Positions 46,901 through 57,699 of a stretch of DNA of 64,000 nt are shown here, one piece after another. The translations under genes were made by a program, and so were the position numbers. Below the pieces are notes generated by a model. That model did not search any database, had not been told where the DNA came from, and saw only the letters and a program-made list of their open reading frames with translations. This DNA comes from Zingiber officinale (lineage: Eukaryota > Streptophyta > Magnoliopsida > Zingiberales > Zingiberaceae): NCBI RefSeq assembly GCF_018446385.1, contig NC_055993.1, positions 74,019,715-74,083,714 on the forward strand, written 5' to 3'. The first letter of the stretch is position 1. Every line of letters begins with the position of its first letter.

Positions 46901-49092
46901 CAATGGAACTTCTCAGAATCCACAAGTTAGTAGCCTCTGCAAGTTTACCAGTGCAAAGTTTCTTTGCGAGGTTCTTTGCTTCATTTAATCTCCCGGATTG
47001 CAAGTAAAATGTAACATATTGACAGGCAAGATCCTCATTTAAGCATCCACTAGATTCAGCCCTTTCATAAAGCTTAAGAATGGATGAAATGGCATCTTGA
47101 TCATCAACAAACATATTATTCAGAGCAGAAATTGAGTTTTCTCCATCAGAGGTAACCATATTCAACAAAAATTTTGCATAGAGAGAAAACATCTTGGCTG
47201 TTGGCAAGATATTTAAAGCCTCCTCGTACACCTAAAGTATAGATGTGCAAGTAAATTTAATTAAGACTGTACCCTATGAAGTAAACAAATATGATCAATT
47301 ATAGAGAATAAATAAAAACAATCAATTCATCCAATGTAAATGTAGAGTTCAAAACATACATATAATTGCCACTAGTTACAAAAATAATTTACCATCATAA
47401 CATCAGAATAACTTTTAACGGCATGCAAAGAAGCTACTTGCTCACTTTACTAAATTTTCTTCATCAATGGAATTATGCTAAAACAGTAAAGGAATTCAGA
47501 GTACCACTCACCTGAATAGCTCTGTCCAATTTGGTCAGAAGTTTTGAACTTTCAGAATTATTCAGATCTGAAATATAACCAATTTGCAATTGAGCAAACC
47601 AGTCCCAGTAATCCTCATTGTGTAAGAAATCTTTCTTAAGATGTTCCAACACTTCAACTTTCAATTTGTCACAAAGTGTGATATTCGCAGCATCAAATAT
47701 CTCCACAAATTTCTGTCTTAAGGTGATACTTAATGGTATAGCCTCAATGGCTCCGTGGTATATGGTTTGAAGAACCAAAGCACCTTGCTGCAAGAAAAGT
47801 TCTTCTCTTTTCTCCAAAGCACCTTCATGCACATCTGATGCTTGCTCTTCAATAAATGGTATTAAAAGATCCTTGTTTTCTTCTTTCCACTGATCAGAAT
47901 CATTGCTGCTATGTTGCAACAATGAAACATCTCCTAGAGCAACTTTTCGAGCTATCAATTTGTTGAGATAAGTTAGCTCCATCCGAAGATACTCCAGCCA
48001 TAGATCTTCTGAATCAGGACAAGTCCTGAGACCATTCTGCATGAGAGCACGAGCAGCAGCAACATTCAAATTTTGATCAAACTCCCATGCTGCAGCATAG
48101 ATCCAAAGTCCAGGAACCTTTGGATGGTACCTAATTGCCTGTGCTAGGACCTGCAAATATCCAGAATATTAATACGAAGCAAATTGCCAATTATTACATG
48201 AACCTGATGTCTATCATCCACAATGAGAGAGTATTACTGGGAGGACATGTCTAATAACCAAATATATCATTTCCCGATAAAATAAGAGTTTTTTCTTCAT
48301 TTAAGTTCAAAACAACAAGTTAGCAGATCAACAACCAAGGAACACAAAATTGAGATTAGTTTGCTTAATAGAAAGAAAAAACCAACAAGTTCTAGTCTAA
48401 ATTGAGATTAGTTTCCTTTTAATTCTCACAGGAAAACAACTAGGATCATTCTAAACTATAAATTAATTAAAAAATATATATATATAGTTCAAAAAGCGAA
48501 TTACCATAACTCATTAACGTTCCAGCAACTTATATCAAAGACATTTTGATGGAGACTAGGAATGCAACTTAAACATCAGTCTCTCATAACCAAACAAATT
48601 CAAAGACAAAAAAAAAACAAAGAAGAGGAACTACAAACTCAAAAAACTTCATCTTTGTACCTGCTTCATCCGTCCATGTCTTTTGTCTCTGCAAAACTCG
48701 AGGTATTTGAACCAGAGATCCAAATCACCCCTGTACCTCATCGTGACCATCCGGTAAATATCCAATATCCTTAGGACCCCTGCGATGTCAGACAAGGACC
48801 TCTTCCAGATCTTTGATTTCTTCTTCTTGTTCTTTTCGAAAATACCCTTGTCGGCGAGCTTGCCGATAATGGCACGCTTTCGGAGGCTGCGGAGGGCGTC
48901 AAGCTGCTTCTCGTACTCAATATATGCTATAAAGTCCTGTTTCAATGGGGAGCGACGCTTGAGGCGATACTCGAAGTCCCTACGGCGGCGAACAATCTCA
49001 GCAATCTCTTCACCGGAGAAGAGGCCTCGCCGCTCGAGGTCGTCTAGCTCATCCGCCATCCGCTCCATCCGATACTGAACCACGTCCGCCAT
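43901..49092 (-). CDS. UTP6, U3 snoRNA-associated protein 6 homologue (six exons)
   Basis: Nucleolar component of the small-subunit processome (UTP-B group in yeast), needed for U3-dependent 18S pre-rRNA cleavage. Exons are 48661-49092, 47512-48150, 46776-47231, 46026-46198, 44073-44255 and 43901-43990, all with GT-AG introns. The N-terminus MADVVQYRMERMADELDDLE with RGLFSGEEI, FEYRLKRRSPLKQDFIAYIE and LWFKYLEFC is the UTP6 family domain. Exon 2 opens a series of HAT-like repeats (PGLWIYAAAWEFD, SEDLWLEYLRMEL). The C-terminus resumes YWRAKKISKDTMLLVGTDL. Expected length is about 657 aa, close to the plant family's usual size. One base is missing in exon 5, creating TGA at 44099-44101, so the literal reading stops after about 618 residues. 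A sequencing error is possible. Confidence 0.92.
44073..44255 (-). CDS. UTP6 exon 5, with one-base deletion
   Basis: After acceptor GGCTGCAG|ACTTC the reading gives RLLSLPHPSVKLFRHCIELE and on to DMYPEIMEL, then TGA. The family expects Trp-Arg-Glu-Tyr next. The bases TTGTGAGAGAG would read on if one more G were present. The downstream reading YYLMEKK resumes one frame away and ends at donor AAG|GTAATG. Confidence 0.85.
44256..46025 (-). other. UTP6 intron 4 (1,770 nt)
   Basis: The longest intron of the gene. It holds an LTR-like remnant in the opposite orientation (44850-45592). The rest is AT-rich and unremarkable. Confidence 0.85.
44850..45592 (+). mobile_element. LTR-like remnant in UTP6 intron 4
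   Basis: On the plus strand: AGTCGATTGG...CAATCGACTAAGGAATCGACTT palindromes at 44857-44905, then GGCTATAAAAGGGG (TATA at 45175-45182), then an end CACCCCTCACCCC...GATCCCCAACA typical of LTR termini. There is no PBS or second LTR, so it is a solo LTR or fragment. The left end is uncertain. Confidence 0.5.
46026..46198 (-). CDS. UTP6 exon 4
   Basis: 57 codons plus two bases, VLKFFSNYKEYF to QQTRGMYK, donor AAGAG|GTATG in phase 2. The acceptor GTTGAAG|GTATTG is weaker, but the reading joins exon 3 in frame. Confidence 0.87.
46776..47231 (-). CDS. UTP6 exon 3
   Basis: 152 codons from VYEEALNILPTAKMF to KTENLWLM; acceptor TTTAG|GTGTAC, donor TTATG|GTATGT. The central helical repeat region. Confidence 0.9.
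47512..48150 (-). CDS. UTP6 exon 2
   Basis: 213 codons from VLAQAIRYHPKVPG to KLDRAIQ; acceptor TTTGCAG|GTCC, donor ATTCAG|GTGAGT. HAT-type Trp/Tyr-rich helices alternate with acidic linkers. Confidence 0.92.
48661..49092 (-). CDS. UTP6 exon 1
   Basis: 144 codons, phase 0 donor AAGCAG|GTACAA. I chose ATG 49090-49092 because homologues start MADVVQY; an upstream in-frame extension begins only with TTG. The start has a good context (GGAGATGGCG). Confidence 0.92.
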
Positions 49093-49160
49093 CTCCTCTG
49101 TCTTGGATGGTGACAATTGACTGCAAGCAAGGCTCTGCGAAAAAGTGAAATTGGATGCGG

Positions 49161-49179
49161 TTTAGGGTTTAAACCCTAA
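49161..49179. promoter_or_regulatory. Inverted telo-box in the UTP6 promoter
   Basis: TTTAGGGTTTAAACCCTAA is two telo-boxes (AAACCCTAA) arranged head to head, about 70-90 bp upstream of the UTP6 ATG. Telo-boxes are known in plant promoters of ribosomal-protein and ribosome-biogenesis genes, which fits UTP6. Confidence 0.7.
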
Positions 49180-50569
49180 TTTTATGCCACGCGCTGGAGG
49201 TATTTTTCGGAAAGCGGCGATTAGGAAGTTTATACGGCTGCTGACACAGTTTGCGGACTCGGGAAGAGGAGGTCGACGGCGGCAGTCAGTGGCTTCGGTT
49301 TGGAGATAGGGAGGAGGAAGAGGTGAAACTTCGGTTTGGCCGAGAGAGACTCACCGAGGGAAATGAGTGCTAAGACCGGCGACGTCTGCCGCCTCGACTC
49401 GGGAAATTGAGGAGGGGTTAGGGTAAGAAGATAATAAAAGAAAAGTTATTATTTAATTTCTGTTAGGTTTAACATTTTATCGTTAACAACTATTAAATTA
49501 AATGGCATTGGAGGGGTCCAGATTTTTTTAAAAAAAATAAGGGAAAATCATCAGTTAAATTTTTATAATAAAAATTTAACTACTTATAAAATTTCTTTAA
49601 AAAAAATCACCCGTTAAATTTTTTTCATTCAAATTTAATGATTTTCAAACCATCAAGTTTATTATTAGATTTATTTGACTCCAAAATATACTTAACTTCT
49701 AGACTGTCCACCGTGAACACTTCTCAATTTATCCCAATGACTAATAAAAAAATTCTATTAGACCGGGTCGATCATCCCTAGCTAGATTTATATTTTTTTT
49801 CTTTGGTTCAAAGTAAAGTTGTCAGATGGGTCAACCTGTGGCTGGACGAGTCGGCCCATGGTGGACTAGTCGTTTGGCGGGACAGGGCAGAACGGACGAT
49901 CCATCATCTTGGTCGGTTGGGAAATCCCTAATTCAACCCAATTCAAGATGGATTGCCGATTAGGCGGGCCAACCCGTGGGCTAATTAAATTTTTTTAAAA
50001 AAAAATTATATCTTTTACGTTTTACTTGGAAAGATTCATCAATAAAATATATTCAGAAATACATATTTTAAAAGTAATAAACATAAATGAGTGCACATAT
50101 TTGATGAAAATATACTGTTTTTATTTTAAAATTATAATAAAGAAAAATAATAAATTAAAATAAAATTTAGATTACATATATTTCTCAATCAGTGGATCAA
50201 CCTAATTAAGTCTATATTATCGGATACCCGCGTGAGTTGCGAGCTCAGGTCAGCTCACGGTAAATTTGAGTTAATAAAATTTTAACACAACTCATTAAAT
50301 TATTTAATGAAGTGGGCTAACCCAACGGATCTAACTCAAATTGATAACTCTAATTCTAAGAATTAGGGATTAGCACGGGTTCGGATTAGCATAAGTTCAA
50401 TTAAGTAACAAATCGATCCAACTCATTAAATTTTAAAACTCAGTTCAGTTATTCTAATTTTTTTCTATAAAAAAAAATCAGTTTTTTCTTTTTATTATTT
50501 TAGGGTGTAGCCATTTCCAATTTCTATTCTGATACTACTTCGCATAACCTCGCCGTCGCAACCACCGGC
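49180..50569. other. UTP6 upstream region and unassigned repeat-like DNA
   Basis: No gene. 49180-49440 is GC-richer and probably promoter. 49770-50370 has GGCCCATGG, GGCGGGCCAACCCGTGGG and similar GGCCCG-rich phrases in AT-rich DNA, reminiscent of non-autonomous DNA transposons, but no termini could be found. Confidence 0.4.
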
Positions 50570-51003
50570 GCGGAGTCCAGTTGTCATCGTCCAAGACGAA
50601 ATGGTAGACATCATTCAATATCGGATGGAGCAGATGACCAACGAGCTTAATGACCTCTTCTCTCATGAAGAGGCCTTGCTGCTTGAGGTAGGCCTCTTCT
50701 CTCATGAAGAGAGAGATTGCCCAGATTGTTTGCCGCTCCGGCGACTTCGAGTACCACCTCATAAGTCGCTCTCCTAAAGCAGGACTTCATAGTGTACATT
50801 GACTAGGAGAAGTAGCTCATCAACCATCAGCTCCATTTTAAAAGGTGAACTGTTAAAAAAATTCATTTAAATTTAATAATTTATGGCCATTAGACTGCAT
50901 TATTATTTGGCCCCTTTGTTTCTAAGATATTAAAATTAGGATTTAGGGTGTAGTCACATCTAATTTGTATTCACGAGACTTCTTTGTACAACCTCGCCAT
51001 CAC
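50505..51003 (+). repeat. Direct repeats flanking the UTP6 pseudogene
   Basis: About 60 nt at 50505-50566 (TTAGGGTGTAGCCATTTCC to ACCTCGCCGTCGCAACC) recurs at 50941-51005 (TTAGGGTGTAGTCACATCT to ACCTCGCCATCACACCC). The pseudogene lies between the copies. Confidence 0.65.
50570..50830 (+). pseudogene. UTP6 exon 1 pseudogene fragment, inverted
   Basis: The plus strand reads ATGGTAGACATCATTCAATA at 50601, equivalent to UTP6 ATGGCGGACGTGGTTCAGTA, and continues CGGATGGAGCAGATG...GAGCTTAATGACCTC. Further along come GACTTCGAGTACCACCTCA and CAGGACTTCATAG. The 5' UTR phrase TTGTCATCGTCCAAGAC is included. An 18-nt segment, CTCTTCTCTCATGAAGAG, is duplicated, and several frameshifts and stops follow. 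No later exon is present. Confidence 0.85.
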
Positions 51004-51932
51004 ACCCACTGTGATAGTTGATGGAGTTAAAGATAGAGATCAAGTTAAGGTCATGGGAGAAAAAGAGTATCCCACTTTAGATGTTGTTAACGATCCATTT
51101 TGTATCAATAGAAGTTTGATTAGAAGGGTTAAGGTTAAAAAGATGAAGAAAATACTTAATACGTTAATTGAAGATGTGAAGATCAAAGATATAAATGAAT
51201 AAAGTTTGACCAAGAGTAAGTCATGCAACTTAGTTAACCTAATTCAAATCTTAAATGAGCTTAATTAGTCATTTAATTGTAGTAAAAGATGATTACACTC
51301 ACCTCAAGCGCCTCTTACAGCATGTCCTCAAGTTATGTGAAGGAACATAAATCATAGAATCAACTTATAGTCGACCGCCAAATGGCTAGGGGGTGAGAGG
51401 AGTTTTTCTCTAAGAAGGTGCGCTCGTTAGGAATTAATCTATATATCATTGTAGTAAATCTGTCATTCTCTAGCTAATTACTTAATTAGTCACTTAAATC
51501 TCTTGTCTATGTAATAGGGTTATATTTGATATGTAGGCCCAATTTATGCTCAATTTCCATCTTTATTTGGATTGTAATGAAGTCATACGCTCAAAATAAC
51601 TAAGTAGTCTATATAGGTCTTTACTAAATGAGATTCCTTTTGGTCTTTTAGAATTTTTAGGTCACCCTATAGTTATAAATAAATGGGGCACCGACTACAC
51701 GTATATCTTTTGGCTTATTTCAATCTAAAGCATGATGAGACTCTCACTTGTTAGTTTTTCATTAAACTAGAACTTATCAACCTCAATCCCAAGGTTATGA
51801 CGTCTTTCATCTCCTATACTAAGATTCGATCATTCGTAAACATTGGCTCAAGATTCTTTTCATTCATCTTATCAATTTAATCTTTCCTTCTTTCATTGTT
51901 CAATTTGTTATGGGTTCTATGAGATATTATTT
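51004..51932. other. Unassigned intergenic DNA
   Basis: A weak plus-strand frame (50984-51202) ends in a Lys/Arg-rich segment RSLIRRVKVKKMKKILNTLI that faintly resembles the C-terminal tails of gypsy polyproteins. The rest shows nothing. Confidence 0.3.
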
Positions 51933-52103
51933 TGTTAGGATCAGTGGATCAGCTAGAGGAGGGTGAATAGACTACAAATTAAAATTACCACTTCTCTTGC
52001 TAACTTACTTTTAGCAAGGACACATTAATTAATTATAAAAAAATAATATAAAAGAAAGTAGGGGGATTAAGGATTTACTTGGTTACATTGTGGGTGGTTA
52101 CAA
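51933..52103 (-). repeat. Element F 3' LTR, part before E
   Basis: TGTTAGGATCAGTGGATC..., matching 60590-60760 closely. Interrupted after GGTTACAA by element E. Confidence 0.82.
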
Positions 52104-52986
52104 TGTTGGACCCCGTGGTAGTTTTGATGTGATCAACCAAGTTGGTTAGGTCCTGCTGTGTTTGATCCCTATGTCTGAGTGTGCAGGAGCTTAGGAACAC
52201 AGGAAGTCGAGCGGAAGACGCAGCTAGCGAGAAGGACGGTACGGAAAGGGAGCCAACGGGCTCGGTGCGTCCGAAGGACGAGAGAGCTGCGGAAGAGTAC
52301 TCCGGTGGGCGTGAAGAGCGTGCACGGTGTTCGAGGGACGTTAAGCCAGGACGGAAGGCTGCTCGAGGAGAAGGCCGGGAATTGGGTTCGAGTGAGCCCT
52401 ATTCCGGTTGGTCGCAATCACCCAAAAGAACGGAGCGTCGGAAGCTGAAGAAACCAAGCTAGAAATTAGGCTACCAGCTTGGAGGCGCCTCCAGCAGGAT
52501 TGGAGGCGCCCTTGAAGGCGCCCTGGAAGGTGCCCTTGAAGGCGCCCTCAACAGGTCAGTTTTGACCATTTTCGTGCGGATAAAGTTTTATCCGCTGACT
52601 GAGCTGGAGGCGCCTTGAACCTTGTTGGAGGCGCCTTGGACCCTCGGGATAGACTTTCCAGGAGCTATAAAAAGGCCCCTGGAGCTAGGAATTCAACAAC
52701 AACTCAAGCAATCAATCCATAAGCAATTTCTAGCAGTAGTTCTGAGAAATTAGAGTGTAAAAGGCTTCTCCGCCTTCAGAGAAGGAGAATTTTCTTAGTG
52801 CGCTTTTCACTGCCCTGGATTAACAACCCTCTTGGTTATAACCAGGTTAAACTTCTGTTTCTGCTTTTATTTTCTGTCTTTATTATTTTACTACTGCATT
52901 TATTCTGAGTTGAAATCCGAGGAGGGTAGTTTCATTTTTATTTACAGCAATTCACCCCCCTCTTGCCGGTCTCCGCTGCACCAACA
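52104..52986 (+). repeat. Element E 5' LTR
   Basis: 883 nt, TGTTGGACCCCGTGG...GCACCAACA. GGCGCC palindrome array 52480-52640, TATAAAAA at 52666-52673. Confidence 0.9.
52480..52640 (+). repeat. GGCGCC palindrome array, E 5' LTR
   Basis: GGAGGCGCCTCC, GGAGGCGCCC, GAAGGCGCCC and GGAGGCGCC repeats directly upstream of TATAAAAA. About 45 nt longer than the equivalent in the 3' LTR (55551-55670). Confidence 0.8.
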
Positions 52987-52988
52987 AG

Positions 52989-53000
52989 TGGTATCAGAGC
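52989..53000 (+). promoter_or_regulatory. Primer-binding site of element E
   Basis: TGGTATCAGAGC, two bases after the LTR end. Confidence 0.88.
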
Positions 53001-53051
53001 CTGATCACCTCAGAAGGACTAACCGCCAACTGAAGCACTACGATCAAGACG

Positions 53052-54504
53052 ATGCCCGGAGCGAACATCCATCCCCCGAAGTTCTACGGAGACTTCGCCA
53101 CATGGAAGTGCAAAATGGAGGTATTTTTTAAAACCGAATTTGACATTCTGTTAATAATGAAATATGGCTATGCAGTTCCGAAAGATAAGGAGGAAAATAC
53201 TTGGACGAAAAAGGAGCAAGCAGATTTCGTCGCCAACGGAAAGGCTGAGTTCCACCTACTCAGCGTTCTACCGCCGTAGGAGGTAAATCGGATCGGAAGC
53301 TACGACTCAGCAAAAGATCTCTGGGAAAAATTCCTGGAGCTTCACGAAGGTACTTCTGAAGCGAAGCTAGCGAAGCGCGACATCCTCCGGAACCAGTTAA
53401 CGAACCTCCGGATAAACCAAGGCGAGAAGGTAGCGCAACTCCAAGCGAGAATCAAGGAGCTGATAACGCAACTAACGAACCTTGGAGAAGAGGTAACCAA
53501 TCGTAATTCTATCCGATACGTGCTCAATGCCTTCCCAAGAACTCCAGAGTGGGCCTCCTTAGTAGATGCGTACTACATCTCTAAGGACCTCGAGGTAAGT
53601 ACGTTAGAACAATTATTTTCGACTTTTGAACTTCACAAATCTCGAGTTTCAGAGCCAAATGGAGTAGAGAAGACCAGTCAGAACATAGCTCTAAAGGCAA
53701 GAGTAAATGGTTCTGACTCCGAAGCCTCAGTCGACGAATCTGAAGTGGCACTACTAGTAAGACGCTTCAATAAGTTTTTCAGTTCTAATAAATTTAAATC
53801 GTAGAGGCATCATCGAAAGAAAAGGACGGTTCATTGCTACAACTGCAACGAAGAAGGGCACATCAAGGAGGACTGCCCAAAATTGAAGAGAAAGGAGAAA
53901 GAAAAGGAAAAGCCAAAATACAAGAAACCAGAACCCTCCAAGCACAAGAATCTGAAGGCTACTTGGTCAGATTCGTGAACCTCTGAGTCAGACATCGAAG
54001 AATTCTCAGGATTAGCACTATTGGCGAACCATCAACCGGAAGAAGACTCAAGCTCAGAGATGAGCATCGATGAAGGGGGAGGAACATCAGAAGAAGAAAG
54101 CAGCAGTGAAGGGGGAGCGTCACCAGATCAGGTAAGTAAGGTACGCAATCTAACCCCGTCTCAGTCATTTCGATTTATTAAATCGCTTTCTAAAGACTTA
54201 TTCGAAGTAGAAAAAGAAAATAAAGAATTAAAATGAAATTAGCAAAAGCATGCCCACTTGAAATGTATGATAGTGTAAAATCAGAGAATGATAAATTAAA
54301 ATTAGAAATTGAAAAACTGAAATCTGCTGCATGCTTAAATCAATTTCCAAATTCAAAATTAAGAATTTATGGTAAATTAAATTGGTATATAAGGAAGCAT
54401 CAAGGTCAACTTAGGAAAATACCAAGAAACTATGTACCCCCTAGATTTTTGAATAATCCTGTAGGAAGGAACCTCTATTGGGTTCCAAAATCTGTGCTTA
54501 ATTA
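53052..54504 (+). pseudogene. Element E gag, several stops
   Basis: ATG 53052 (MPGANIHPPKFYGDFATWKC). TAG replaces a Gln codon at 53277-53279, and another stop occurs near 53802. The knuckle CYNCNEEGHIKEDC (53835-53876) is a complete C-x2-C-x4-H-x4-C. Another stop lies near 53977, then a Ser/Glu-rich segment and a frameshift near 54233. The last frame ends NPVGRNLYWVPKSVLN and stop. The gag would coat element RNA in a particle. Confidence 0.85.
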
Positions 54505-55161
54505 ATTTTTTCAAAAATTAAAAGCTTACAGTGAGAAAATTAAACATTGAAATTCTTTATGGAAGCTTTGTCTAAAGAAGTGGTTGTTGCTCCAATAACC
54601 AAGAATGTCTAGTGCCTCGCCACGACCTGGAAGCTAAAATATTGAAAGAAAATGTTTAATTAACTTTCTGAAAAAGCATTAAACAAGAATTAAATAATGC
54701 TTTGAAAGTTTATCAAATATTTGTTAAAATAAACAAAAATTCCTTAAAATTTTTCTTGAAAATTCGAACTTAGAAATTATTTTTTATTTTTAGAAATTTT
54801 TTCCTAGAAAAATCCTAAATAACTTTATTTGACTTAGAAATTTTTCAGCTTAGACTTAGAAATTTGTTTTATAATATTCTAAAAAGTTCATTCTTGCTTA
54901 TAATTTTTTTTAACTTGAAATTTTTTTTTCAAAAATTCATTTTTACTTAGGAAATTTTTTTCTAAGATTTCATCCTACTTGAAAATATTTTACTTAAGAC
55001 CCCATTTTTTGCTGTGATCAAAGGGGGAGAGAAAAGTATAAGTTTAGGGGGAGTTAGAAAGAGTCAAAAATTATTCTTAACTTGTTAGTTTAGTAATTTT
55101 TCTTTAAAATTACTATTTATGTCTATTTTTACCCTAACTTGAACTTGGGTTGATGCACATC
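54505..55161 (+). other. Element E non-coding interior
   Basis: AT-rich with many TTAGAAATTTTT phrases, collinear with 20498-21219 of element A. No pol. Confidence 0.75.
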
Positions 55162-55175
55162 AAAATGGGAGAGAT
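55162..55175 (+). promoter_or_regulatory. Polypurine tract of element E
   Basis: AAAATGGGAGAGAT before TGTTGGACC; a decayed version of the A tract. Confidence 0.75.
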
Positions 55176-56013
55176 TGTTGGACCCCGTGATAGTTTTGAT
55201 GTGATCAACTAAGTTAGTTAGGTCCTGCTATGTTTGATCCCTGTGTCTGAGTGTGTAGGAGCTTAGGAACACAGGAAGTCGAGCAGAAGACGCAGCTAGT
55301 GAGAAGGACAGCACGGGAAGGGAGCCGACGGGCTCGGTGCGTTCGAAGGACGAGAGAGCTGTGGAAGAGTACTCCGGTGGGCGTGAAGAGCGTGCGCGGC
55401 GTTCGAGGGACGTTAAGCCGGGACGGAAGGCTGCTCGAGGAGAAGGCCGGGAATTGGGTTCGGGTGAGCCCTATTCCGGTTGGCCGCAATCACCCAAAAG
55501 AACGGAGCGTCGGAAGCTGAAGAAACCAAGCTGGAAATTAGGCTACCAGCTTAGAGGCGCCCTTGAAGGCGCCCTCAACAGGTCAGTTTTGACCATTTAC
55601 GTGCGGATAAAGTTTTATCCGCTGACCGAGCTGGAGACGCCTTGAACCTTGTTGGAGGCGCCTTAGACCCTCGGGATAGACTTTCCAGGAGCTATAAAAA
55701 GGCCCCTGGAGCTAGGAATTCAACAACAACTCAAGCAATCAATCCATAAGCAATTCCTAGCAATAGTTCTGAGCAATTAGAGTGTAAAAGGCTTCTCTGC
55801 CTTCAGAGAAGGAGAATTTTCTTAGTGCGCTTTTCACTGCCCTGGATTAACAACCCTCTTGGTTGTAACCAGGTTAAACTTCTGTTTCAGCTTTTATTTT
55901 CTGTCTTTATTATTTTACTACTGCTTTTATTCTGAGTTGAAATCTGAGGAGGGTTGTTTCATTTTTATTTACAGCAATTCACCCCCCTCTTGCCGGTCTC
56001 TGCTGCACCAACA
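55176..56013 (+). repeat. Element E 3' LTR
   Basis: 838 nt. It matches the 5' LTR except for a ~45-nt shorter palindrome array and scattered base changes; TATAAAAA at 55693-55700. Confidence 0.9.
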
Positions 56014-56897
56014 ACAATGTGGGTGGTTGTTAATCTAAGACTATGGAAAGTACACTTAGAAAATTCCTTCGATAAAGGTTGGAGGGGGAGAAGCCACTTA
56101 CAATAGTTGAAAGCTTATAATGAATTATTGAAGTTAAGAACAGGTGTATCTCTACAACTAGTTCTAGGGCACTATTTATAGTTCATTGGTTAAAGTGATC
56201 ATTTTTTGTTGATGTGACAATGACTAGGGATGCCTCCAATGGGATAAGTTTACCAATGTTTGGTTGATCTAGCTGAATGGAGGCGCTTCAATTCATTGGA
56301 GGCACCTCAGTTCTGACGGAGGCACCTCAGTTTGGTTTACGTGGACTCCGTTGCTTATCTCCATGACAATAGCTCCAAGTTCATCTAAGGTGCTTCGGGT
56401 CATCAGAGGCTCCTCAAGTCCCATCTGCGGCAACGACTTCTCTAGGCATCCGAGGTGCCTCAAGATAATTGAGGTGCCTTGAGTCTTTAAATCTTCAGGG
56501 CGCGCCTCTAGTCAATTGGAGGTGCCTCGAATGGTCAACTTCCAAGTTGACTATTTTCAGACTCTATTTGCTTGGGTGATGTTCTGGTCATCTGAAGTTG
56601 AGCTCACCCGAATTCAACTTTGGCCTTCTCTTCGAACAGGCTTCCTGTCAAATTTTTATCCCTTGAATGCGCCTCACGTGTCTTTCTCGTTCCACCAGTG
56701 TACTCTTTCACAGCTTCTCGTCCCTTGGATGTGCCTCACCCATCAACTCCCTTGCCATGTCATCATTCTCACTCACTACATATTCCGCTTGACTTCTTGT
56801 GCTCTTAAGTTTTGCACACTCAGATATACGGTGTCAAACACATAGGGTTTAAGTTAACTCAGTTGATCAACATCAAAATTAATCCGGAGTACTTTTA
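56014..56897 (-). repeat. Element F 3' LTR, part after E
   Basis: Resumes ACAATGTGGGTGGTTG and matches the right LTR onward. It contains TATAAATA on the minus strand (56173-56180), then GGAGGCGCCTC-like palindromes (56225-56530). Confidence 0.82.
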
Positions 56898-57699
56898 ATC
56901 TCTCTATTTTTGATGTACATTAACCCAAGATAAAGTTAGGGGAAACAAATAATAAATGATTTAGGTTAAAACAATTTAAAACATGAAATTTTACAATTTA
57001 GTCCTCCCTTGAACTTAATGTTCATTAATTCTTCCTCCTTGATTACATTAAAAATATGGGTAAACAATAAAAAAAAAAAAGATAGATAAAAAATCTATAA
57101 TTTTTTATAGGGGATGTTCATATAGTATGCAATTCTATATATTTATTTTAAGCAAATTATTTTCAAGTAAACTAATTTCTTAGAATTCAACATCAGATTT
57201 TCCAAAAAGGTTTGAAAAATATTTTTATCTTTCAAAAAATATCAAAAGTTTTTGTCAATGTACAACGTATTCAATTTGATCGTAGAAAAAATTTTCAAGA
57301 AAAAACTATTTTTCTTTTATTGAAAAGATATTTTTATTTACATAAATGGATTTTTTTTATAAAATAAATTTTGACTACTAAAAATTTTACTAGTTTTTTT
57401 GAAAATTCAAAATCTAACCGTTAGTTTTGTAAAAAAAATCAAATTATTTAAAAATTAATCTCTAAAAATTTCCAATTTTAAAATTTCATTTTTTTGGTAA
57501 AAAATTCATAAAAATTGAGTAACATTCAAAAAAAAAATTTGAGATTTTTTTCTGCTAATAGATAACATATTTGTTTATTATAGAAAGAATTTAAACCTAA
57601 GAAAATTGAACATAAAGTTTACGAAAAATAATTTTCCAATAATGTTAATAAATCAAATAAATTAATTTCTAGCAATTAAATCCCAACAAATCTAAAGAT
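56898..57699 (-). other. Element F polypurine tract and non-coding interior
   Basis: The minus strand reads AAAAATAGAGAGATT next to the 3' LTR. Beyond it is very AT-rich DNA with no coding signal up to the gag C-terminus. Confidence 0.65.

Larger units (their letters stand above)
52104..56013 (+). mobile_element. LTR retrotransposon E (gag-only), nested in F
   Basis: 5' LTR 52104-52986, PBS, gag, polypurine tract, 3' LTR 55176-56013. Flanked by ACAA on both sides (a 4-5 bp target duplication). Structure and sequence are closest to A. At 3.9 kb it is the most complete small element in the window; it has no pol. Confidence 0.9.

Noticed and set aside
48649..49116. UTP6 start eight codons upstream of the chosen ATG
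   Set aside because: The upstream codon is TTG, not ATG, and homologues begin at MADVVQY.
49161..49179. Interstitial telomeric repeat
   Set aside because: Only two telomere-like units in inverted order next to a gene promoter; a telo-box pair is the better reading.
50984..51202. 72-codon frame with a Lys-rich tail as a gypsy polyprotein end
   Set aside because: Similarity is faint, and no neighbouring chromodomain or integrase remnant was seen; left as unassigned.
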